64,000 bases of DNA from Lyngbya sp. PCC 8106 (lineage in GTDB: Bacteria; Cyanobacteriota; Cyanobacteriia; Cyanobacteriales; Microcoleaceae), in contig NZ_AAVU01000002.1 of NCBI RefSeq assembly GCF_000169095.1, positions 234,133-298,132 of the forward strand, written 5' to 3'. The stretch's first letter is position 1; each line of letters opens with the position of its first letter. Both the position numbers and the translations under genes were made by a program. This document shows positions 7,020 to 16,467 of this stretch, piece after piece. Below the pieces are notes generated by a model. That model saw only the letters and a list, made by a program, of their open reading frames with translations. It did no database searches and was not told the DNA's origin.

Positions 7020-9266
7020 ATGAGTTGGATGCGATACGTTGCTGTAGCATTGATCAATACAGTTGGAGTTGTAGTCGGAATTATCTTGGTTCCGATGCCT
7101 CAATTGGTATTGGCTCAATCGTCTCCTAATACTCCTGAGATTGAATACAGAATTGATGAGTCTAGCCTCTACGACGAACCCTCAGAAGTTGTCTCTCCAG
7201 AGTTTAATATTACCCCCTCCCAACTCCCAACTCCCCAATCTTTAGAGGATTTATATCGACTGCGTGATCAACTCAAAGCCGACTTAGAAAAAGTTTCAGG
7301 TTCTCCCGATGTCTCAAGTTTGGAAGCTTGGGAGTATGAACTTCAACTCCAACAATATCAAACTCGACTGCGGGCATTGCGTCAAACAGAAATCCGTATT
7401 CAACGCGAAGAAGAAGCCGCCAAACTTTGGGAACAAGTGACTCAACTGGCTTCACTTGCGGTAGCTACCGGAAAAGAAACTCCACCCGACTGGGAAACTG
7501 CCCAAAATCTTTGGGTACAAGCAATTGATACGCTGCGACAAATTCCCTCTGAGACTTTTCTGACTCAACAAGCCATTGAAAAGATTGTAGAATATCAAGG
7601 CTATTTAGCGATCGCCACCTATGAACGGGCAATTGTTCAGTCAGAAACTAAAGATCAACCCACCCCTCAAAAAGACTCTCAATATTCGGTGGATGTTCCT
7701 CAATTTCCGGGGTTTGAAATGTACGCCGACACCAACCGAGATGGGGTGATTTCAGAAGCAGATGAAGTGCGCCCTACTCAGTGGTCATTGTCAAGCGGGC
7801 CGCTAATGTTGTTTAATAATGATGATGACGATCGCGATGGTTTTCCAGATTGGAAAGATCAGATTGTGAATGGGAAATACGACAGTGAAGATTTAGCTGA
7901 AGTTCATTTTAAAGTTTCCCCAGAATACCAAGGATCAGAGATTTTTATTCAAACTGATACTCAAGCTGAACCGTTTGTCAATATCTTTCAAAAAACAGCC
8001 GGGGGTTGGGTTCCGGTAGATTTAACGGGCGAAAAGGCTTTAATCTTTAATCAAGATATTATTTTAGGGGTAGAAGCCAAACAATTTGCCGATCAAAATT
8101 GGACGGGTTTAGTTCGGTTAACAGCAGTTGCTCGTCGAGAGAATCAAGAGATTGCTTCTGATAGTATTCAAATTGGGGTTGCACCTTGGATGATGTCGCC
8201 TAATACTGCTGCGGTGTCTGAAGTTCATGTTAGCGATCGCGGTGCTAATCGAGAGTTTATCACACAGGTGAAACAAGTGGTTGAACCCAGTGGCGCGACG
8301 ACAAAAGTGACTCAAGGTGAGACAGCCTGGATGCAAGATACAACCGAAATTGGTTATGTACAATTCCCCGGTGAAAATACGTTAAAAAGCTATCCAGTGG
8401 CGTTACAAGGCAATCGTTCCGGGGAAAGTGATGATTATGCTCAATCGTTAATGAATCGTAATTTTGGCTCATTTGAAGTGGGTGAACCTCGTTCGCTTGA
8501 TGTCTTAAATCAAGGGTTAGATTGGTATAGTAATTTAGAAGTGACTCCTCCCCTTTCAAATTATCCGATGGGGCGGATTTATTATGGGAAAGCCGAAGAA
8601 GAAACGTTACATCCCAATGTGGTAGAATTTCTGAAAGCGCAGCAGGTTCAAGGGCCACCGATTGAGATTGATACGTCTTGGTTAATGGTTCGTCATGTGA
8701 GTGAAATTATTAATTTTATTCCCAGTCAAACGGGTGAACCGTTGTTGTTAATTGTTAGCCCAAAAGCGGGGGTTGAACTAATCGAAGAACTGGGTGAAAA
8801 GGGCTATGAAGGGGCGGCGATTAATCGGGGTTTGAGTACCCAAACAACCGTCAGGGCGGCTTTGAATAATCGGTTATTGGTTCAGCATAATTTACAGTTA
8901 CAGCGAGAAAAAATTGATCCGTTGTTAAAGAAACTGAAGCGAGAATTGAATCTCGATGAGGATCAAATAGTGGAAGTTCCGGTATTATTTGGGTATAGTG
9001 GATATGCTTGGTGGCCGAACTTAATTAATGTCGTTTCTGTGAATGGGGAATTGTTGGCACCCAATCCTCGGGGAGCGTTAATTGATGGGCGAGATTATGC
9101 TCAGGAAGATTTTAAAAGACGGTTGGTTGTAGCGGGGTTAAATGTGAATTTCCTTGATGATAGTTATTATCAGGAACTAAAGGGGGATTTGTATACTGGA
9201 ACTAATACAACTCGTGAGGGTTCACAACAACCGTTTTGGAATGCGTTACCCACAAGTTTAAAATAA
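7020..9266 (+). CDS. Secreted protein-arginine deiminase (PAD) homologue, probably catalytically inactive
   Basis: A signal peptide (to about residue 32, ending VLAQSS) is followed by a helical, coiled-coil-prone region (about 65-200), a calcium-site-like segment (DTNRDGVISEADE and NNDDDDRDGFPDWKD, about 238-290) and a PAD C-terminal domain (about 385-748). PAD landmarks are clear: APWMMSPNT, WMQDTTEIGY, SNLEVTPPL, YPMGRIYYG, AQQVQGPP, FPNLINV-like WWPNLINV, GTN near the end and FWNALP. PADs convert peptidyl arginine to citrulline in a calcium-dependent way. Here Asp440 and His559 match catalytic Asp350 and His471 of human PAD4. The second Asp (PAD4 HVDE) is Ser561 (HVSE), and the nucleophilic Cys of the HCGTN motif is Thr726 (YTGTN). 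Without the cysteine the normal mechanism is impossible. GAGG lies eight bases before the ATG. Confidence 0.82.
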   Translation: MSWMRYVAVALINTVGVVVGIILVPMPQLVLAQSSPNTPEIEYRIDESSLYDEPSEVVSPEFNITPSQLPTPQSLEDLYRLRDQLKADLEKVSGSPDVSSLEAWEYELQLQQYQTRLRALRQTEIRIQREEEAAKLWEQVTQLASLAVATGKETPPDWETAQNLWVQAIDTLRQIPSETFLTQQAIEKIVEYQGYLAIATYERAIVQSETKDQPTPQKDSQYSVDVPQFPGFEMYADTNRDGVISEADEVRPTQWSLSSGPLMLFNNDDDDRDGFPDWKDQIVNGKYDSEDLAEVHFKVSPEYQGSEIFIQTDTQAEPFVNIFQKTAGGWVPVDLTGEKALIFNQDIILGVEAKQFADQNWTGLVRLTAVARRENQEIASDSIQIGVAPWMMSPNTAAVSEVHVSDRGANREFITQVKQVVEPSGATTKVTQGETAWMQDTTEIGYVQFPGENTLKSYPVALQGNRSGESDDYAQSLMNRNFGSFEVGEPRSLDVLNQGLDWYSNLEVTPPLSNYPMGRIYYGKAEEETLHPNVVEFLKAQQVQGPPIEIDTSWLMVRHVSEIINFIPSQTGEPLLLIVSPKAGVELIEELGEKGYEGAAINRGLSTQTTVRAALNNRLLVQHNLQLQREKIDPLLKKLKRELNLDEDQIVEVPVLFGYSGYAWWPNLINVVSVNGELLAPNPRGALIDGRDYAQEDFKRRLVVAGLNVNFLDDSYYQELKGDLYTGTNTTREGSQQPFWNALPTSLK

Positions 9267-9276
9267 ATATCTGTAG

Positions 9277-9295
9277 GGGTGCAAGGCTTGCACCC
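9277..9295. repeat. GC-rich palindrome after the PAD-like gene
   Basis: GGGTGCAAG, one base, CTTGCACCC: a perfect 9-bp inverted repeat 10 bases behind the stop codon. It may act as a 3' hairpin for the upstream transcript, but it lacks a T-run on the plus strand. Its form resembles short palindromes dispersed in many cyanobacterial genomes. Confidence 0.6.
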
Positions 9296-9326
9296 TGAAA
9301 AAAGGTTCTGAAAACTGTGGTGGCTG

Positions 9327-10038
9327 GTTTCAATCCCCTTGCGGGGAATTTTGCTTTGGAAAGTCGATTACTTCTTTAAAGGAATAGATGGGTACAAATT
9401 GGTTTCAATCCCCTTGCGGGGAATTTTGCTTTGGAAAGAAGGATTAGTTACAGTTAAATTTTATCCTGAGAAAGATAGTAGTTTCAATCCCCTTGCGGGG
9501 AATTTAGCTTTGGAAAGGGGTTTCAAAAAAGAGACTCTTATAGAATTGAAGTAGTTTCAATCCCCTTGCGGGGAATTTAGCTTTGGAAAGTTCACCCTGA
9601 TCGGTATCTAATGCCTGACAGAAGAGTTTCAATCCCCTTGCGGGGAATTTTGCTTTGGAAAGATTCGACATCCCATATATAAGGGAGGAGATTTTTAAAG
9701 TCTATGTTTCAATCCCCTTGCGGGGAATTTTGCTTTGGAAAGCATGGAACAATAAATTTTTTCAGCTTAAAGAACAACCAAAGTTTCAATCCCCTTGCGG
9801 GGAATTTTGCTTTGGAAAGTCAAAAGTGCTACACTAAACAGCTAGCTATCAGGGTTTCAATCCCCTTGCGGGGAATTTTGCTTTGGAAAGTTAGCTTCAG
9901 AATAATTAAACTCGAATAAATCATCACGTTTCAATCCCCTTGCGGGGAATTTTGCTTTGGAAAGAAAATCCTCCTAATCATTGTTATTTTATTCTATGTA
10001 CGTTTCAATCCCCTTGCGGGGAATTTTGCTTTGGAAAG
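9327..10038 (-). CRISPR. CRISPR array, 10 repeats and 9 spacers, no cas genes in window
   Basis: Ten 37-base repeats begin at 9327, 9402, 9481, 9554, 9626, 9706, 9783, 9854, 9928 and 10002. On the plus strand they start GTTTCAATCCCCTTGCGGGG and end TTTGCTTTGGAAAG. On the minus strand they end GGGGATTGAAAC, the classical 3' handle of cyanobacterial type I-D and III repeats, with a CCCCGCAAGGGG hairpin, so transcription is inferred leftward. Spacers are 38, 42, 36, 35, 43, 40, 34, 37 and 37 bases, a variable length typical of type III or I-D arrays. Repeats three and four (9481, 9554) share a T-to-A change (AATTTAGC). The others are identical. No cas1, cas2 or effector gene is present in the 9 kb left or 54 kb right of the array, so it must be served from elsewhere if active. 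Confidence 0.97.
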
Positions 10039-10308
10039 TCCGCCGATTGAAACTGAGTCTGGGAGGGAATTCTAGAAGCAGTTTTCGTGAACCCAAAAAT
10101 TAGGTTCATTTCAGGCTTCAAAATTTCCTGACTCCGGCTTGTTTCCCAAAGATTGAAACTGTGAAACTATTTATTTGTCTAGGTTCTGGCGTTTTTCGTC
10201 AACCCCCTGGGGTTTTTGCCTCCGCTTCGGTTCACGAAAAATCTAACTACAGACATCATAAAACAGCGATCGCATTTTGTCTACCCCCAACTCCCAAAAA
10301 CCAGAAAA
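10039..10308 (-). promoter_or_regulatory. Probable CRISPR leader region
   Basis: Given leftward transcription, the leader should lie on this side. The stretch has no gene. It holds a 12-base inverted repeat (TTTTCGTGAACC at 10082-10093, GGTTCACGAAAA at 10229-10240) and two isolated copies of GATTGAAAC, the repeat handle, at 10045-10053 and 10151-10159 on the plus strand. No promoter was defined. Confidence 0.4.
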
Positions 10309-13300
10309 TCAACCGACGGTCAACACTTCCTCTTGCTTCTCACTGAGAACATCCTGCATTTTATCGAACCATTCAATTAAAGATTCCAATTGCTTCGTCG
10401 CATTCATCACCCCCAAACCCCTGACGGTGACTTTTCCTTTGCTGTAGACAAACCGAGAATGAAGATGAGAGGGTAGCTTTTCCTTGAGTAAATTCCAAGC
10501 GGGTTCCTCCATCGGGGTTTCGAGGAGAATATGTTGTTTGCTTTCGGTATCAGGTTTGATCCGAGAAAAGCCCAGTTTCTTAGCAATTTGCTTGAGTTCC
10601 ATCACCCGAATTAACTGTTGGGCGGGTGTGGGTATTGGGCCATAGCGATCGCACCAATCTTCTTCTAATCTTGCTAATTCATCTCGACTACTACAAGAAG
10701 CAACTTCTCGATAAGCACTCATCTTTTGATCAATATCAGGAATATAATCAGAAGGAATAAAAGCAGTCAGATTCAGATCAATTTGAGTATCATCAACTTG
10801 CGGGATTTCTTGACCTTTAATTTCTCGAATGGATTCTTCCAACATCTCCGTATACAAATCAAATCCGATCACATCCATTTGACCCGATTGTTCTGCCCCG
10901 AGTATATCACCCGCGCCGCGAATTTCTAAGTCTCTCATCGCCAGTTGATAACCGGAACCTAACTGGGTAAACTCTTGAATTGCCCTTAACCGTTTGCGGG
11001 CGTCGTCAGATAAAGCCGCCCTTCCATCTGCATTTACCGGGTAAAATAACCACGCATGGGCTTGTACTCCCGATCGCCCAACTCGACCTCTTAACTGATA
11101 CAATTGCGCTAAACCAAACCGATGAGCATCTTCGATTAAAATAGTATTCACCCGAGGAATATCTAACCCCGATTCAATAATCGTTGTACAGACTAATATT
11201 TCCGCTTCTCCAGCATTAAAAGTAAGCATAATTGATTCTAATTCGGCCGCATTCATTTGTCCATGAGCGACTGCTATCCTCGCACTCGGCACCATTTCGC
11301 GAATTTTAGACGATTTTTCCTCAATTCCTTCGATTCGAGGAACGACATAAAAAACCTGTCCGCCGCGATCTAATTCTTGACGAATAGCGGTGCGAATGGT
11401 TTCGTCATTGTAGGGAGATAAATGGGTTTTAATCGGGCGACGAGAGGGCGGGGGTGTGGTAATCAAACTCATTTCTCGGATACCTGACAGCGCCATATAT
11501 AAAGTTCGGGGAATAGGCGTAGCGGTTAGGGTGAGAACGTCTACATGAGTTTTGAGGGTTTTAATTTTTTCCTTTTGATTAACTCCAAATCGTTGTTCTT
11601 CGTCTACTACTAATAATCCTAAATCTTTGAATTGAATGGTTTTGCTGAGAATGGAATGGGTACCGACAATAATATCAATTTCGCCTGTTGTTAAGCGTTG
11701 TTGAATCTCTCTTTTTTCGCTAGTAGTTCGGAAACGGTTTAATAATGCAATTTCTATCGGATAGGGGGCAAATCGTTCTTTGAGAGTGTGATAATGTTGT
11801 TGAGTTAAAATGGTAGTTGGGGCGAGAAATGCTACCTGTTTTCCGGCTGTAACAGCTTTAAATATTGCCCGAATTCCGACTTCTGTTTTCCCAAACCCGA
11901 CATCTCCACAAACTAAACGATCCATCGGACGTTCGGCTTCCATATCCCGTTTAACGTCTTGGGTTGACTTGAGTTGATCGGGAGTCGGTTGATAGGGGAA
12001 AGAATCTTCGAGTTCCTGTTGCCAAGGTGTATCGATGGGATAGTTATAACCCGTTTGTTGGGCGCGTTGGGCGTAAAGTTTCAGCAAATCAACCGCCAAC
12101 TTTTTAATCGCTTTTTGAACTTTATTTTTGGTTTTCTCCCAAGATTTCCCGGAGAGTTTATTCAGTTGAGGAACTTTCGCGCCTGTACTTCTAAACCTTG
12201 ATAATGTTCCCACTTGATCGGCTGCAACTCGCAACAACCCATCGCCATATTGAACGACTAAATAATCTCGTGTTTCGTTATTAATGGTGAGACTTTCTAA
12301 CTTTAAAAACTTGCCAATTCCATGCTGACGATGAACCACATAATCTCCTGGACGGAGTTTATTGGGGTCAACTTGTTTAGACGCCGCCCGACGCCGTTTG
12401 CGGATGTAGCTAGGAGTCGCCAGGGAATGTTGACCATAAAACTCTCGATCAGTAATGACAACGACCCGCAAAGTCGGTAAAATAAAGCCTTCGAGTTCAG
12501 CCAGTCCGGTATATTTGAGGGCGACAGGGGTATCTTTGATTAACCCATCAATGGCGGGATAGTCGCGGGGGTTGGGAACAAATTTGGATGGACAGTCGTG
12601 TTCAGAGAGGAGAGCCACAGATCGACTAGGTTGGGCTGAAACCAGAAAGATCGAAAAATGACGATTTCGTTCTTGGCGGATCAGATCGGCGAGTTTGGCA
12701 AATTGATGAGGTGTAATGGGGACGGGGCGACTCGACAGGTTGAGACTGGGCGAACCTGCAACCAGGGGAGAGGGGTTAACTTCGGTGAGTTCAGACAGAT
12801 AGAGGCGATCAAAGTGGGCGGAAATATCAGCTAAAGAGTCGCTAAACGGACGATGGAGTTTGGGATATGGGTTTGAAGTGCTTTCTTCCGATAAACTCTG
12901 TTCGATGTGATCATACCAGCGATCGCCATGGGCTGCACATTGATCGGGTTCATCAACAGCAACTAAAGTCAGTTCGGATAAATAGTCGAGTAATGAGGCG
13001 GGTTGGTCAATTTTCCAGTTTTCTGTACCTATTCCCCAAGGGGTAAAATCGGTGGGGGTGAGAACTAATTGAGGGATTTTATCTAGCGATCGCTGCGTTG
13101 TCGGGTCAAATTCGCGAATCCGTTCGAGTTCATCCCCAAACCATTCTAACCGCACGGGGAGTTCTGCGGCAACGGGAAAAATATCAACAATATCACCGCG
13201 ACGACTCCATTGACCTTCAGTTTCCACTAATGAAACTCGTTCATAACCGAGAGTCGCCAGTTGTTCGTCGAGTTGTTTGGAGTCTTGAGTTGTTCCTTGT

Positions 13301-13752
13301 TTGAGAGTCAGACAATAGGGTTTAAAGGCTTCGACAGGGGGAAGATGGGGTTGTAGCGATCGTTCCGTGGCGACTATCGCAATTTTCCCATTTTCTGCAC
13401 TTTTTTCACGGGCGTCGGGGTTGACTAAATCTGCGAGTACCTGCATTTGTCCCCAAATCATTTCCTCCGAGTTAGACGGGTCATAGGGCGAACCTTCCGA
13501 CGTCGGATAAAAATGAACCAACGACCAACCCATTGCTTCGAGTTGGGCTGACCAGCGCCCGGCTTCTTCGAGAGTCGCCGTCACCACAAATAAATTCAGT
13601 CCGGCTTCTTGGGCCAGGGCGGAGGCGACCAATCCTTTCGGTAAGCGGGAAACCCCGTTAAGGTAAAGTGATTGATGTTGATTGAGTTTGGTCAGGAGTT
13701 CGCGGGTCAACGGCGATCGCGCAGTCGCCCGAACAATCGCAGAAAATGTCAT
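10309..13752 (-). CDS. mfd: Transcription-repair coupling factor Mfd
   Basis: A 1,147-residue DNA translocase that removes RNA polymerase stalled at lesions and recruits UvrA. The domain order is complete: UvrB-like N-terminal module (about 1-350), the CarD-like RNA-polymerase-interacting domain (LRPGDYVVHRQHGIGKF, about 465-570), the superfamily 2 helicase lobes with GDVGFGKTEVGIRA (Walker A), VVDEEQRFGV (DEEQ box), LTATPIPRTL and QLRGRVGRS, and the C-terminal TRCF domain (about 1000-1100). The length matches the family. It is divergent from the hemolysin-type gene, with only about 75 bases between start codons, so the promoters overlap. Confidence 0.97.
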   Translation of the reverse strand: MTFSAIVRATARSPLTRELLTKLNQHQSLYLNGVSRLPKGLVASALAQEAGLNLFVVTATLEEAGRWSAQLEAMGWSLVHFYPTSEGSPYDPSNSEEMIWGQMQVLADLVNPDAREKSAENGKIAIVATERSLQPHLPPVEAFKPYCLTLKQGTTQDSKQLDEQLATLGYERVSLVETEGQWSRRGDIVDIFPVAAELPVRLEWFGDELERIREFDPTTQRSLDKIPQLVLTPTDFTPWGIGTENWKIDQPASLLDYLSELTLVAVDEPDQCAAHGDRWYDHIEQSLSEESTSNPYPKLHRPFSDSLADISAHFDRLYLSELTEVNPSPLVAGSPSLNLSSRPVPITPHQFAKLADLIRQERNRHFSIFLVSAQPSRSVALLSEHDCPSKFVPNPRDYPAIDGLIKDTPVALKYTGLAELEGFILPTLRVVVITDREFYGQHSLATPSYIRKRRRAASKQVDPNKLRPGDYVVHRQHGIGKFLKLESLTINNETRDYLVVQYGDGLLRVAADQVGTLSRFRSTGAKVPQLNKLSGKSWEKTKNKVQKAIKKLAVDLLKLYAQRAQQTGYNYPIDTPWQQELEDSFPYQPTPDQLKSTQDVKRDMEAERPMDRLVCGDVGFGKTEVGIRAIFKAVTAGKQVAFLAPTTILTQQHYHTLKERFAPYPIEIALLNRFRTTSEKREIQQRLTTGEIDIIVGTHSILSKTIQFKDLGLLVVDEEQRFGVNQKEKIKTLKTHVDVLTLTATPIPRTLYMALSGIREMSLITTPPPSRRPIKTHLSPYNDETIRTAIRQELDRGGQVFYVVPRIEGIEEKSSKIREMVPSARIAVAHGQMNAAELESIMLTFNAGEAEILVCTTIIESGLDIPRVNTILIEDAHRFGLAQLYQLRGRVGRSGVQAHAWLFYPVNADGRAALSDDARKRLRAIQEFTQLGSGYQLAMRDLEIRGAGDILGAEQSGQMDVIGFDLYTEMLEESIREIKGQEIPQVDDTQIDLNLTAFIPSDYIPDIDQKMSAYREVASCSSRDELARLEEDWCDRYGPIPTPAQQLIRVMELKQIAKKLGFSRIKPDTESKQHILLETPMEEPAWNLLKEKLPSHLHSRFVYSKGKVTVRGLGVMNATKQLESLIEWFDKMQDVLSEKQEEVLTVG

Positions 13753-13826
13753 AGATGCTTCAGGAATGGTGTTGTCGTTCTTACCATTTTAGAGAATTTA
13801 GCGATTTGTTATTGGGGAATTATCAA

Positions 13827-15155
13827 ATGCTTGCGGTCTTTAATGAAATTTTAATTTTACTGTTGTTGGTTTTGGCGAATGGTGTATTTGCCATGTCTGA
13901 GATTGCTATTGTCTCATCTCGTCGGGTGCGTTTGCAACAGTTAGCGAATGCGGGAAACCAAAAAGCCCACACCGCCCTAGAATTGGCGAATACACCGAAT
14001 CGCTTTTTATCGACGGTTCAAGTGGGGATTACGTTAATTGGGATTTTAGCCGGGGCGTTTGGGGGGACAACGTTAGCGGAGAAACTCGCTGGAAAACTGG
14101 ATAAAATTTCTGTTTTGGCACCGTATAGTGAGGCAATTAGTTTGGGAATTGTGGTTTGTTTTATTGCTTATTTGTCTTTGATTTTAGGGGAATTAGTCCC
14201 GAAACGGTTAGCCTTAAATCACCCTGAACGGATTGCTACAATGGTTGCTAAACCGATGAAATGTTTATCTACGGTCGCCTCTCCGGTGGTGTATTTGCTG
14301 AGTAGTTCGACTGAGTTTATTTTACATTTATTGGGCAGTGAAGTTCCCAATGAACCCCAAGTTACCGAAGAAGAAATTAAGGTATTAATCGAACAAGGTA
14401 CACAATCGGGTATTGTCGAAGAAGCAGAACAAAATATTGTAGATCGGGTGTTTCAATTGGGGGATCGTCCGGTGCATGATTTGATGACGCCTCGCCCAGA
14501 AGTGGTTTGGTTGGATTTAGAAGAAACTCCCGAACAAAATCGCCACAAACTGAATAATAGTTCTTATACTAGAGTGTTAGTTTGTCAGGGGGGTTTAGAT
14601 AATGTATTGGGGTTTGTCCGGGTGACGGATTTATTATCTCAAACCTTATTAAATCATCCCCTAGATTTAACTCGTCCGTTGCGACGTCCTTTGTTTGTTC
14701 CCGAAAGCACTTCGGTGTTAAAAATTTTGGAAATGTTCAAACAAACCGGAACCCATCTTGGAATAATTGTGGATGAATATGGAGTGATTCAAGGGTTAGT
14801 AACATTGAATGATATTTTGTTAGAATTGGTTGGTGATATTCCCGCTGTTGATCATTTGGATGAACCGCAAGTGATTCAGCGCGAAGATGGGTCTTGGTTA
14901 TTGGATGGAATGTTGGCGGTTGAGGACTTTTTTAAATTGTTTAAATTAGAAAGGTTTGCCCAACCGTCACGGGGTAGTTATCATACAGTCGGGGGTTTTG
15001 TGATTACTCATTTGAGTCGAATTCCTTCAGTTGCCGATCATTTTGAATGGAATGGGTTAAGAATTGAGGTGGTTGATATGGATGGAAATCGGGTGGATAA
15101 AGTGTTGGTGATGCCGATTATTGTAGACCGAATGCCCACTAATTTACAGCCGTAG
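13827..15155 (+). CDS. Hemolysin/CNNM-CorC family membrane protein
   Basis: An integral membrane protein of the CNNM/TlyC type, linked to magnesium or cobalt efflux in characterised relatives. It has an N-terminal DUF21 membrane domain (LLLLVLANGVFAMSEIAIVSSRR, LILGELVPKRLALN; about 1-190), a CBS pair (about 215-345; VHDLMTPRPEVVWLD, GIIVDEYGVIQGLVTLNDIL) and a C-terminal CorC_HlyC domain (about 360-435; GGFVITHLSRIP). An in-frame ATG exists at 13755, but the start chosen has GGGGA ten bases upstream and gives the normal N-terminus MLAVFNEIL, about 442 residues. Confidence 0.9.
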   Translation: MLAVFNEILILLLLVLANGVFAMSEIAIVSSRRVRLQQLANAGNQKAHTALELANTPNRFLSTVQVGITLIGILAGAFGGTTLAEKLAGKLDKISVLAPYSEAISLGIVVCFIAYLSLILGELVPKRLALNHPERIATMVAKPMKCLSTVASPVVYLLSSSTEFILHLLGSEVPNEPQVTEEEIKVLIEQGTQSGIVEEAEQNIVDRVFQLGDRPVHDLMTPRPEVVWLDLEETPEQNRHKLNNSSYTRVLVCQGGLDNVLGFVRVTDLLSQTLLNHPLDLTRPLRRPLFVPESTSVLKILEMFKQTGTHLGIIVDEYGVIQGLVTLNDILLELVGDIPAVDHLDEPQVIQREDGSWLLDGMLAVEDFFKLFKLERFAQPSRGSYHTVGGFVITHLSRIPSVADHFEWNGLRIEVVDMDGNRVDKVLVMPIIVDRMPTNLQP

Positions 15156-15214
15156 ATAGTCTGATTTAAGATTGCTATCGTAGAAAATCTACAGTCTTTG
15201 ATATCTTGAAGTTT

Positions 15215-16441
15215 ATGTTAAAATCCCTCAATTCAGTTTCATTTAAACAGATTCGTCAAGCTTTAATTTTACTGTTTTGTTGGACGGTTGTTCCTTTGTT
15301 TTTAGTAGAAGTCTTGATGATTGTCTTAGAACCTTATTTGTTTAAAGGGTTGTATCAATATGATCAAGATTTGGGCTTTAAAATCCGTCCCTATGCCAAT
15401 GGAAATAATCAATTTGGTTTTAATGATCAAGATTATTCGTTAGACAGGGAAGCGGGAAAATTTCGGATGTTAGTGGTTAGTGATTCTTTTAATTGGGCGG
15501 GGGGAAAAGAGGGAAATTACACGGCTTTATTAGAGAATGAATTTACCGAATATTATGGTATTAATCAAGTTGAAGTGATTAACACAGGTTATCCGGGAAC
15601 CCACACGGGAGAACAGTTGGAGATGTTGAAAAAGTTTGGTTTGCAATATCATCCAGATTTAGTGGTTTTGGGGTTTTTTGTGGGAAATGATTTTATTGAT
15701 GCTGACCCTAACCGTAAGCGAATTATTGTCAATGATATTTATATTGATATTGATAAACGGGAAGAATTGGTTATCTTTGGTTATCCCATTATCGGACAGT
15801 CGAGATTATGGCTATTTATCCAACAAAAGTATAAAATCTTTCAAGAAGCCGCAAAATCTCAACAAGCGTTAGAGTCTGGGGAAACGTTAATTGCTTCTTC
15901 CAGTCCTCAACTGTTGGGTCAAAATTCTCGCCCTCCGGTTGAACAGTCTCCGGGTATTCTTTCCTTAGAAACGTTTTTAGAAGTTGAGAAAAGTCGCTTG
16001 AGTTTTTGCCGAAAACAGGACTTAGCAGAAGGAAAAAGAGATACAAATATTAACTATATTCTCCAGAGTATTTCTGAAATGAATCGAATTCTAAAAGAGA
16101 AGAATATTCAGTTTATTGTCGCTATTTATCCCGATGAGTTTCAGGTGAACCCAAAGTTATTTAATCAAGTTGTTAATCAGTTTGAACTTGATCCCCAAGA
16201 TTATCAAATTAACTGTATGCAAAATATCCTCAAACAACATCTAGAAGCCAAAAATATTCCTTATATTGACTTTTTAGAACCATTTAAAACCGAACAACAA
16301 AAACAACATCTCTATCTCCTTCAAGAACCCCATTGGAATTCTGCGGGAAATCAACTCGCGGCTGAGATTTTGTTTGAAAATTTGCGGAAAAAGACGGATA
16401 ATTATTTTCAGTCTTTAGTGAAACCTTCCGCTTCCAAATAA
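15215..16441 (+). CDS. Membrane-anchored SGNH/GDSL-like hydrolase, copy 1
   Basis: One N-terminal transmembrane segment (about 15-40) anchors an extracytoplasmic SGNH-fold domain. Its blocks are visible: VVSDSFNWAGG (block I Ser in a GDS-like turn), NTGYPGTHTGEQ (block II Gly), GFFVGNDFIDA (block III Asn) and EPHWNSAGNQLAAEIL (block V His). SGNH enzymes add or remove acyl groups on glycans and lipids. The substrate here is unknown. It is tandem with a second copy 26 bases downstream. An upstream TTG at 15206 is in frame, but the ATG at 15215 is preferred. Confidence 0.8.
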   Translation: MLKSLNSVSFKQIRQALILLFCWTVVPLFLVEVLMIVLEPYLFKGLYQYDQDLGFKIRPYANGNNQFGFNDQDYSLDREAGKFRMLVVSDSFNWAGGKEGNYTALLENEFTEYYGINQVEVINTGYPGTHTGEQLEMLKKFGLQYHPDLVVLGFFVGNDFIDADPNRKRIIVNDIYIDIDKREELVIFGYPIIGQSRLWLFIQQKYKIFQEAAKSQQALESGETLIASSSPQLLGQNSRPPVEQSPGILSLETFLEVEKSRLSFCRKQDLAEGKRDTNINYILQSISEMNRILKEKNIQFIVAIYPDEFQVNPKLFNQVVNQFELDPQDYQINCMQNILKQHLEAKNIPYIDFLEPFKTEQQKQHLYLLQEPHWNSAGNQLAAEILFENLRKKTDNYFQSLVKPSASK

Positions 16442-16467
16442 CTTTATTTAAAATAATTTACATCAAA

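Noticed and set aside
9277..9295. Confident intrinsic terminator after the PAD-like gene
   Set aside because: The palindrome is good but there is no T-run on the plus strand, so it is listed only as a palindrome.
9339..9919. Three short open frames with SIPLRGILLWK-like or SPCGEFCFGK repeats
   Set aside because: They are translations of the CRISPR repeats and spacers, not genes.
13755..13826. N-terminal extension of the CNNM/CorC-type protein
   Set aside because: The extra 24 residues are polar and unlike the family, while the ATG at 13827 has a better ribosome site and gives the normal membrane start.
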